64,000 nucleotides of DNA from positions 91,695,055-91,759,054 of the forward strand of contig OZ007567.1 in the NCBI GenBank assembly GCA_963931925.1. The letters are read 5' to 3'. This DNA is from Onchidella celtica (lineage: Eukaryota; Mollusca; Gastropoda; Systellommatophora; Onchidiidae). The notes beneath the pieces are model-generated. The model worked only from the letters and a program-made list of their open reading frames with translations, was not told the DNA's origin and did no database searches. How positions within the stretch are numbered: position 1 is the stretch's first letter; each line of letters starts with the position of its first letter. A program made the position numbers and the translations under genes. This document shows, in pieces, positions 54,701 to 64,000 of the stretch.

Positions 54701-55453
54701 AAAATTGAACTTATTCTTTGTTCTTAACCTTCCAACCTGGCACTTTGAGGGCTTTGTTGAAAGTCATATCCTTCCATGTGTCTGTCTGTGAGATATTTAA
54801 GTACACCAGTCTTAATATTCAAAATGGCATCACCAAAAATGGTGTGGCTATAGTAATAATTAGTGTCCAGTACTTTTAGTACCTTATATTTCAGGCTGCC
54901 AATTGATACTAAGAATTCAATGCAAATTAGTAATGCTTACTGTGTGCTGTAGGCATTTGGTAATATTGTGGTAATTGTCATGTATATATTTTTGAAACTT
55001 GGTTGTAATGTACTATATAATCTTATTTATTTAATATTATATTAATATTATACTTACTGAGATATATGTAAGATCTACTAGTTATTTGAATGTAACATAA
55101 CAGTCAGTGTGTATACTTCATACCTGTGTCCCACAAAATTCAAGTGTAAAATATTTGTGCGAAAGGAATACTATAGAAAATGTTTAAAAGTGAGGACCTA
55201 ACAACTTGGTTGGAACTGTACTTTGAGGAGCTTGGAGGAATCGTAAGCAAACCTGTAGGCCTAGGTTTTCTGGAAAGGCAGGTTATTGTAAAATGCATTT
55301 GAGGAAACAACACTGTCTGTCAGAAGTTTTTTAAGCAGCAGGCTTGTGAAATACCTCATTCACGTAACAAATGTTGTCCTTAGCAACGTGCTTCCTATTT
55401 TGACCTGGAAATGAATCACGAGCTTCTTTTTAAACCATGGTTATGATCTCAGG
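51721..55453. other. AT-rich intergenic DNA
   Basis: No coding exon, RNA gene or element with defined ends was recognised. It contains several T-rich runs and many stops in all frames. Part may be the distal 3' UTR of EPB41L4A. Confidence 0.45.
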
Positions 55454-55608
55454 CAGTGTTTCTCAGCCTTTTTTGTGTCATGTGCCGCTTAAATTATCAA
55501 AAAAAAACTTGGCCCCACCATGATCGGACAAAGCAAGTATACAATAATTATGGGCATATACCCCTACGCCCCATTCAGAAGTCCCACACCCCACTTTAAG
55601 AAACACTG
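55454..55608. mobile_element. hAT-type MITE
   Basis: 155-bp unit with inverted ends: CAGTGTTTCTCAGCC on the left, AAGAAACACTG on the right. It is flanked by an 8-bp target duplication with one change (ATCTCAGG, ATCTAAGG). CAGTG-type termini and 8-bp duplications mark the hAT superfamily. The interior has degraded CCCCAC repeats and no coding. Confidence 0.8.
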
Positions 55609-57789
55609 ATCTAAGGCCTTGACTAGCAGTCTGAGAGAATTGGCTCTGACAATTGAATTTGACCGCTGACAAAACAAATGATGGGATGAGGAGAGATATT
55701 TGATAATGTTTGCAGGCTTTTCCATGTGTTCCCTATCCTCGCTTTATCATCTGTGTGGTGTTTGCCTTCACATGGTCCCTCAAACAGAAAGCTTTTGCAA
55801 GAGGTGCTGTTGTGTTCTACCATACCATCATGTGATCCATTTTACAGCTTTATAGTAAGTCTGTTGTTAATAATGACTTGTACACTGCCCTGCTTGTTGT
55901 TTGTTAATGCACTGTCAGCTTTCTCAGTCTTATTGTATGGATGAGGGTTTTATAACTAGCTTTAGACCAAAGTGCACAAGCTTTAGACCCTGAAACTTTT
56001 GAAGTTATTTCATTGTTGTAGTTTATTTGATACTGTTTTATTGAGGAAGTAAATGCTGGCTTGATCTTGATGTGTTTCCCAGGGCGAAATTTTCAACATC
56101 CAATAGTATTGTTGTCAGAGAGACTGGAAATCTTGACCATGCTGTATGCAAAACTAGAAGCACAAATCCTTTAAATGTTCATTCTTGGAAAATTTTGATT
56201 TCAGTAGTTCATCTTGTTAATGGTGGTGTTTCTCGACATACATGTGTTAATATAAAAGGTTGAGTCTGTCATTTGTCCACAACATTAATATTCCAACAAT
56301 AATCATACACTGAAATAAGAAACAGTGTTATACTGTGCATGTATTTTACTTATCCAGCATGACTATATAATCACTTTGTGTTATCTTTTCGAATTGATCA
56401 CACTATTATTAAGCTGGCGTTTTTTTTTTGTTTTTTTTTTGGATAGGATTATTTACAGAATATGCAAATATTTTACATGACTGTGAATCAAAGCCAGCAT
56501 ATCTCATACCTTTACATTCCAGTTTATGCTATTTATTAATGCAATATTATATAGATCTAAAGATGATCTGTTCTTTTTTATTTTTCAATATCACTGAAAT
56601 ACATGTGTACTATACAGAAGGATGGATTTGCTGGCTTTTTAAAATGTTTGTCATTTTATTTTTAGCTTAGGGGGAGCTGGGAAGGGGGGAGATCTGTGGC
56701 CTCCAATATATCAGCATGAGCTGTTTTCCTCTAAATTTGCACTCTGAGGTAGCTAGAGAGAGAGAGAATATTTTTTTTTTGTTATGGATGCTTGGCAGAG
56801 AAAGTAAGGAAGGAAAATCAAAACAGACAGAGGAAGGTAGAAAAAAAGGGAGTCTTTGTTGGATAAAGGAAGAGAAAAAGGTGAAGAGCACAGAAAGAGG
56901 ACAATGTGCCAATGCAAAGGACCGGAACACACAAATGGGTTTAGTGACACTCAGATTTTCACACAGCTTTCAAAAATCGCAAGGGTTTCATACTGAATTC
57001 AAACACATCTCAAATTTGTACAAACCACAAGTTAAGTAACTCCAACAACACCAGATAGTTTTACAGTTCATTTTTGTTTTATTTTAAGGAAAAGAAAGCA
57101 CTGATTAAAAAAAGAAAAAAGTATGGGCAACCATAAGGATGTCACAATGTAAATCATTCAATCATTAAATTTGCCATTTTGTGTTACTACTGAGGTAAAA
57201 ACTGAAATCAAACTCTAGAGACTTCAAGAATGTATGTTTTGATTGTTTTGTAACGCTCACCCGTCCAATCAAAATCATCAGAACTGACGACCGGTGTCTG
57301 AGATTTAAAAAAAAAAAAAAAGATAATAAAACATACTGGAAACAGAATATCCCACTTGTACCTGATTGCTGTGACTCTTAGTTCCTCGACGTGAATTCAC
57401 CGTTAACTTCATCCCCATTTGCTTTAGTTAGTGTAATTATCTGTTCCCGGAGTATTGAACGCATGTGGGGAAAACTATTTATATTGAGATAATTGCGGTT
57501 GTTGTTTTTTTTCTTTTTAATCTTCTAAAGCGGTATCAAGTCAAAGTCTGATGATCTACAGATGTTAACATTTAAAAACTAAAATATTGCGGGCCTGAGT
57601 TTTTCCTCCTGTAAAATAATTAATCTAACATTATACATGTACATTTATGTCAAGCGAAATGTAGAAAAGGAGCTGTGACGTTTAGCATTATGCTTGGGTT
57701 TTTTGGTTTTTTTTGTTTCTTTCCTCCATTTTTTTTTTTCTCCTTTCCTTTCTAATACCCTGGGCATACAACTGATCCATCAACGAGAG

Positions 57790-58161
57790 CAGTGGTTCCT
57801 AATCAGGGGGAATTTTCTTCCTTGTTGGTGAAAATGAGGGTGGGGCGGAATTGAGAGATTTTGGAAAGGGGGTGGGGATGGGTGAGTAATTTGGCCGTTG
57901 AAAAAAATACACGCAATGAATTGTGAAAGTGGAGACTCTCTTGTATTTTCTTATCTTAAATTGTGCCTAATATTTTTTTGCTGACGTTCAACTCGGTTTC
58001 GGTTGGCTCCTTTGCACTGACCTGGGTTGCTCTTCAGTGCTGACAGTTCTGTTCTTTTTCTAAACTCTTTTTTTTTAGGGGGGGGGGGAGCAGGGGGTGA
58101 TAATAAAACCATGAGCGTAAAGGTAGGGAGAAACAGCTTTCAAATGGTTAAGAGCCACTTG
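57790..58161. mobile_element. Probable hAT-type MITE
   Basis: Left end CAGTGGTTCCTAATCAGG. Right end, read in reverse, CAAGTGGCTCTTAACC, which aligns with one gap. The interior has purine-rich and G-rich stretches. The target duplication is not convincing, so the call rests on the termini alone. Confidence 0.4.
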
Positions 58162-61100
58162 ATATAGAGAATTCTTGGTCTCATGCGGATTTCCACCACA
58201 GCTTTATCCTAGTTCTTGAATAAGCGAAGCCCAAACTAGCGCCAATAGAGTCTCTGTTCCTAGTGTTACATGACAATTACACATAGGCACGAATTACCCA
58301 CTGCTAAATGACAGCCTATACAATTTACACATAAATACAAATGCAGATCTTGATATAATATATTAATACATGTAAAATAACATGGATTGCTCAGTAAACA
58401 GATACCGAGTGCAGTTATCCGTCTCCTTAACCTTCAATTTCATTCAAATTTGCCACATAAATGCAAACTCAATACATCAAAATGCATGTAACATATTAAT
58501 GAGTAAGGGCATATTTATTGGAACAATGTGTACTGACTCATACAAAACCACATGTTTGCATGAATACGAAATACGCAAAAACATACAAGAATGCCCTTTA
58601 ACCCTCACTTCACACTGGGGAAAATAAAGTATTGCAGTCCTTACTGGCATTCGAAAAGAATAAATCTGTACATATACCTTACACAGGGGTATCGCCGTTT
58701 GAGGCAAAGTTACTCCAATAGAAGATACTTCCGTATCGCTACCGTGTAACACGGTTAGTTGTAAAAGAGTATCGGTAACATGATACAGCAAATCATTGCC
58801 AAATAATTCACACTTTTCAGACCGCCTCTATTCAAACATTTTCACTCACAAGTCGAATCTTTGTAAAGAAAAGTCTAATCACTCGCAGTTGCGTTCATAC
58901 CTTGATACATCTTTATAATGCCACGTAAATATAGGCTCCTCTACAGTCGAGTGCCTGGTCGTTAAACAGTTATTTATATTATCCTCGCAATTTCATCCCG
59001 TTACCCATAAAATGTGTGCCAAGTGCTTCATGGGGAAAAATTTAATCTCCACAGACGGAGTGCGTCGTTTTAATCCCAAGGTTATCTTCCTTGTCTGTCT
59101 GGCTCTGGAGGTTTCCTCCCTTGCCTTGAATATGAATTGGCTATAATTGAGTAATTCCCTTTACATCGAACATTCTAATTTGCCGTTTTATTCCGATCGT
59201 ACGTAATGACCTTTCAGGAAATATTAATTTATCTCATTCGCAATAGAAAAGCAAGGGCAAGCTACAAGCCTGAGGACACTGTCACGAGGGAGACACATAT
59301 AAACGAATGCTGAAAGTTCATACCATACAGCGATTTCACCTCAGATAGAAAGCTGGCAGGGACACAATCATACTCTCGATATGCAAAAAATGGATGTACA
59401 AAATCATGTAATACAGGATTATCTCCCATCCCCAATATACACGGGAAAAAAAACAACCAAAATTCTCCAAGTTACGACATAATTGCAAACTTAAACGCTC
59501 GAGTGCGCGCGCTGCACACACACACACACACACAGTTGTAAAATAAACATTCTGAACTCAACAGAAAAAATTTCGTCATCGGAAAGTACAGTAACCATTG
59601 AAATGTTGCATGAGAGAACATTTGTCAGTTCAGCCTTACCACTTTACCAAACAAGGGTAAAATGGAGGAAAAAGTTTGGACTATCAATAACGGTGAAAGA
59701 GGAATAAACAAGTCGGCTGTTGTTGGAGAGACCGTATCTGACTGTAACAATCCTATATGGACTGACTAGAGGTCGCGACAGGCCTGTGATGAATTTCCTG
59801 AAAAAAATCATTTTACCCACTTCACTTGAAAACACAATCAGCCGTTACATCTTGTGAATGAAGTTGCTCGCGATCACACAGGGCGAGTCATGTGACGGAT
59901 AGTTGGCAACAGTTTTCTGTTTCTACGTGATCTGTCCTAATGTGAACAGCTGTCAGGAGCGCCGAGAATATTGGTTTCTTCAACACTTTCTCAAATATTC
60001 ATACTATTTTAGCCAACATCATCTGACCACCTGGAGAATTCGGGCAACTCCATTCTGAAGACATCAGTCTAATCCCCGAACTCTCCCCTTTCCCCTCATC
60101 ATCACCAACACCAACGCCCAGATGCCAGTCTTAAGGTTTTCAGAAATCTTATCACTACCAGCTGCCAGTAACATTATGGACAGTAAACTCTGTTGGAGTT
60201 GGTGAAGGGTGAAAGCCACATTAGTTAACAATTATGCTTCTGAGAATTTTAAAAAAAATTTAAAAAATCAAAAAGTGAAATTTTGTGCATAACTTAGGGA
60301 TGAAAACGTTGTTTTGGCAGGTTAAAAATTGTCTGGTAGGCTAACTTCTGGACATCATTACTGAAAATAGCCCATTCAGATTACCATATCAATGTGCTTT
60401 TGGTTAACGCTGGTCACATGGGCAAGTTGGGGTTATTTAAAAAGGCTACTCGCTTGAGATAAAGTCAGATCAAAGAGCCTGCTGAACACACTATTTATAA
60501 GCTCTTTGAGTGAGATACAATAGGAAACACTACGGTGGTCATAACTTACACGTTTCAAGAAATTGTAGATTAAAAACACATTTTCTTTTATCATTTCCGT
60601 TATTAGCTTAACATGGGCCAAATGTCAGTTTATGGGTAACCATTTGGAAAGAGATTCAAACTCTGAAGCAGAACCATACCTACCAGTCCTGTCTTGTTTT
60701 GTTAGTTTCGTTTCTTTTTTTCTTTTTTTTTACACCACCCTTCACCGTATCTTTTTAAATATAAAAACGGAAGCAGCATTATCGTGCTGCTGTTTAACGG
60801 TTCGGTTACTATTTCTGATTGATCTAAACAATGTAAGTCGTGTCATCGCCTACTATTTTGTTCGATTGTTACAGAATGACATTAAAGGGGCGTATTACGT
60901 GGGTGATTTCAACACAGTAGGCTATTCTTGACACTCATCATAAGGAACGTCTCATCCGAAAATTGAATTTAATAATTAATTTCGTCAGAGACTATTTCAC
61001 TTAAAATCACACTGGAACAGCATTCAAAGAAAAAACATAACAATAATCTTGAACAAAACATCATCCTCTTGCATATATTTTAAGCTACATTACCACATAT

Positions 61101-63930
61101 TCAAATACGATGCACACAGCCACGCACGTATGTTTTGATTGCTATTTTCTTACGTAGGATCAACACGCAAACTATTTTTATGATAACATGATACATCTGA
61201 CCTACCATAACTTAATGAAAACTGAGTTATCACATAAAAAGCGCATAAACTATACAAAAGCAGCACAGCCCAGCTGGGTGATGGATGACTTGAGGATGAA
61301 TGGGCCTCTTTGTCGTTCTTCAAGCTATCTACACCTGTGGAAACAAGGATAAACGCCAAATCAACAAACAGTGTAAATAAATAATCACGTGATCTGCACT
61401 AGCAGGAGGTTTTAACGCAATCCTAGCCAAATTCACACGTTTATGTTTACATGATTACCAGAACTCTTGTGGAGCCAGAAGCTTAAGAAAACTTACGTCA
61501 AGCTTTAGTTTCTGGTCTAAATTGGAGAACTCCAAAAGTAAAGCCCGTAGCACCAAGGTAATCTCTCAATAACTGAATTTTTGCCGTCATAAAATTCAAT
61601 GGTACTTCTTTATACCCCTCCAGTATTCGAAATTCGAACCTGTATAGAACTGACTCGAAAAAATTCGAAACTTCATGGCACTGATTTTGAATCATCATTT
61701 GAAGGCCGAAGTATAAGTTTATGCTAAGTATTTAACGATAAAATTTGTTGTCCATAAATGGAACACTGGGCTCTTAAATATTGACGTTTCTCTGTCAGCT
61801 CTTCAATGAGTTTAAGTTTTCGAGCTTCCCAATTTCGGCCAAAGTTGTTTCGACTCAAGTTCGTTTGAGTTCCCCGTTCCTCAAGGGTGCATGTGTGAGT
61901 GACGGGTCTGTCTGCTCTTCAAGTCCACGGTTTGTTGTTTTGTCAGTTGGGATATCATAATGTCAGTGAAGCATAGACAAGAAAATAACAGGTTTCTAAG
62001 GAAGAAAACGTTTGTATTAGACAGTTCGCGTCAAGAGAGTTGATATTGTAAGCGTACTTGGTAATATTTCTCCGAGAACACCAGTTGCGCCAGACGTAGT
62101 ACAACTGCATCGTTACTTTTCTGACACACACGGTGAACTATATGGTGTAAGTTCTTAAGGCCCAGATCCGCCCATTGAACGGAGGCTCTCAAGTGGACGA
62201 AATAAAATCTGTAGGCCGTGATCGCCAACTTATCAATATTTTATTTCTTTTAAATCTCTTTATACTTATTGGTATCTTTTCGCATGACGTCAGAGAACTT
62301 GTGCTCTTACCAAATTTTGACTTTTATTTCGTCGTTTGTCGGAAGTTTCACAGCCCATAGTCGGCTATGTTTCGTTCTCCAATTAGTTTTAATTCTTTTA
62401 GAATTACAGCCAATATTTATGACTGCGCATGCTCAGTTGCCGTACACTGTGTGAGTGTGTGTGTGTGGGGGGGGGGGTGCTTTGCGGTCAAGATCACAAT
62501 TTTGGTGATGTAAGTGAAATAAACCAATGGGAGAGAAGAAAGGTGAGAGACAGAGAGATAAAAAGAGAGAGAGAGAGAGAGAGTGCTGGGGGAGGGGGGC
62601 ACGTAGTACATTGTTGATCCACGGAAGTATTGCTTTGCGTAAGTCTGCCCTTTACACTTTCAGATATGACAGATTAAAGTTTGAAACTGTTCTCAAGAGT
62701 AACCGAAAGGTCATTCCAGACAGACAAGCCATTGATCAGTTTAACACTTTTCTACAACAATCAGCTTCGCCCCGCTTCTCTCTGTTGTTTTCTGCGTCAA
62801 GAAATCGGTGTATTTTTTGTTGAGGGGAAAAACTGGATAACATGGCCGCTCTTGAGTGCAAGTTCCCTAAATATTTAGGTCAGCCTACTAACTGAAGGAT
62901 GTGTTTAACTGAGGAGAAGATGGCAATTTGGACTGTTTAATGTTTGCTCTGCCACAGTCCACTCGCTGACAAGTGGGAAATGAAACTCTCTCAGGGTACA
63001 AGAATTAAAAACAAGGCAAGTCATTAGAAAGGAAATTAGTAAAGATTTCCACGAAACTGAAAAATGACGTAAACAGAACGGTGTCCCTTTGATCAGAAGC
63101 GATAAAATATACGATAATTACACCAGTCGGATTTGTATTTTACAAACCCCCAACGTTTTGAAGCAGTAAACTGTGCCTTAATTAGGTCGTAATGAAAAAC
63201 CTGTTGGCATCATCATATTTAGGACAGTAAAGCTCAGAAGAAATTAAAGGTACGGGGCCTGAGTCAAGTTAAAGTAATCTCAAAGGCGAAGATTGATCGT
63301 CTAAAAACCAGAACCTTTCACAGGGGGACGAGAAGTAAGAACTGTTAGGGTAGCCGAGATCATGTTAAAGTGAATGCATTGATAGCTAGGTTTCAGTGAT
63401 ATCGATCTCAAAATACTTTTCTTTTTTTTTCTTGAAGGCTACCCCTTAATTTATTTAGATCTCGTCGCCCCAGACTGCAGTCTAGATTTGAAGTCCTGAA
63501 CCAAAGGAGACCGAAAATATCGGATTATAGCACAAATTCTTACACAGGTAAGTAAAGGTAAGCAGCCTTTTGGATGATTTGTTGAATATATCTAGAGGAC
63601 ACCGCTTTCAGTGGCTTGTTGATAAGGGGAGATATTTCACTGTTTCTCTGGGTGAAATCAGCGAGACTGGCTAATATTCATTGTTTACTGTCACCAAGTC
63701 CGTATATTTCCTGCTGGCTTAAAATGGATAGCAGAAAAGACGTCATCGGAAGGTATGGGTGGAGAAACTCAATGCTTCATCCTTTCCCTGCCTGGTTACA
63801 CGAGGGCAAACGGGAAAAAAAAACACATATATATATTTAAGGAGCCGCAAGGTTGTGGATAGATACATGTACAAGAACAGGAAACATTACAGCTCATGGT
63901 AAGACCATGACACACTTTTCGTCTCTGACA
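58162..63930. other. Intergenic region, no gene recognised
   Basis: Slightly less AT-rich than the preceding stretch. Every longer open frame lacks recognisable domains, and no chain of phase-matched exons could be built. A good splice donor (ACACAG|GTAAGT) at 63547/63548 could mark a non-coding first exon of a gene to the right, but nothing else supports it. Confidence 0.4.
59516..59533. repeat. (CA)n microsatellite
   Basis: Perfect CA dinucleotide run in non-coding DNA. A (GA)n run of similar length is at about 62561-62584. Confidence 0.8.
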
Positions 63931-63986
63931 TTCATTCATTCATTCATTCATTCATTCATTCATTCATTCATTCATTCATTCATTCA
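63931..63986. repeat. (ATTC)n microsatellite
   Basis: Fourteen perfect tandem copies of ATTC near the right edge of the window. Confidence 0.95.
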
Positions 63987-64000
63987 CGTAGGCCTATGGA

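Noticed and set aside
56716-57039. 107-codon frame rich in Lys, Glu and Gly
   Set aside because: Low-complexity purine-rich DNA; no domain and no splice sites in phase.
62527-62823. 98-codon frame containing YDRLKFETVLKSNRKVIPDRQA
   Set aside because: Begins in GA-repeat and G-rich sequence, matches no family I recognise, and has no convincing donor in phase. Could be an exon fragment but unsupported.
63466-63547. Possible first exon ending at a good GTAAGT donor
   Set aside because: A single splice site without coding sequence, promoter evidence or a downstream exon in the window.

Overview
Eukaryotic nuclear DNA, most likely from a marine gastropod or another mollusc. The organism is an inference from intron-rich genes and from the mix of CR1/L2, RTE, Gmr1-like, P, piggyBac, Tc1, Helitron and tRNA-SINE repeats; no sequence search was possible. 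Only two host genes can be supported.

Host genes. (1) On the minus strand, the first exons of METTL2, a tRNA m3C methyltransferase (about 6.3 to 4.2 kb). Its methyltransferase core lies beyond the left edge of the window. (2) On the plus strand, head to head with METTL2, a complete 25-exon FERM-domain gene of the EPB41L4A (band 4.1-like 4A / NBL4) family, from the ATG at 8187 to the stop at 48736. All 25 exons were assembled by splice sites and phase and give about 1024 residues: FERM domain, a basic and serine-rich linker, the conserved [17 protein letters not shown] module, a long disordered tail and a C-terminal PDZ ligand (VTQI). About 86 percent of the window is intron or intergenic DNA.

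Mobile elements by region. 1-2014: an old CR1/L2-like LINE split by a younger LINE with an 11-bp target duplication. 2171-2913: a piggyBac-type MITE between two TTAA sites. 3221-3644: a second copy of the younger LINE. 6329-7203: a LINE 3' end in the METTL2 leader. 8341-9131: a TA-flanked MITE placed 7 bp past the exon 1 donor. Intron 2 (10281-21432): an RTE-like LINE with a 13-bp target duplication, itself split by a 7.8-kb LTR retrotransposon (12977-20799). The LTR element has Ty3/gypsy-type enzymes in Ty1/copia-like order (integrase before reverse transcriptase, Gmr1-like), nearly identical LTRs, and an excised integrase core. Intron 4: a P-element relative with 38-bp terminal repeats and an 8-bp target duplication, next to a fold-back repeat carrying a 54-bp minisatellite. 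Introns 5 to 23: two copies of one tRNA-type SINE, two MITEs, a LINE tail, a nearly intact Tc1 element, a short Helitron, a piggyBac-like remnant, a solo LTR of the Gmr1-like family and a third copy of the young LINE. Right part (48.7-64 kb): the 3' UTR, a decayed Helitron helicase, one clear and one probable hAT MITE, and microsatellites; no further gene was recognised.

Main points of interest: the Gmr1-like element, which looks recently mobilised although it lacks an integrase catalytic core; the P-element derivative; the triple nesting in intron 2; and two features of EPB41L4A, namely a run of eleven frame-neutral exons and a choice of C-termini, one of which uses a GC-AG intron to expose a PDZ ligand.
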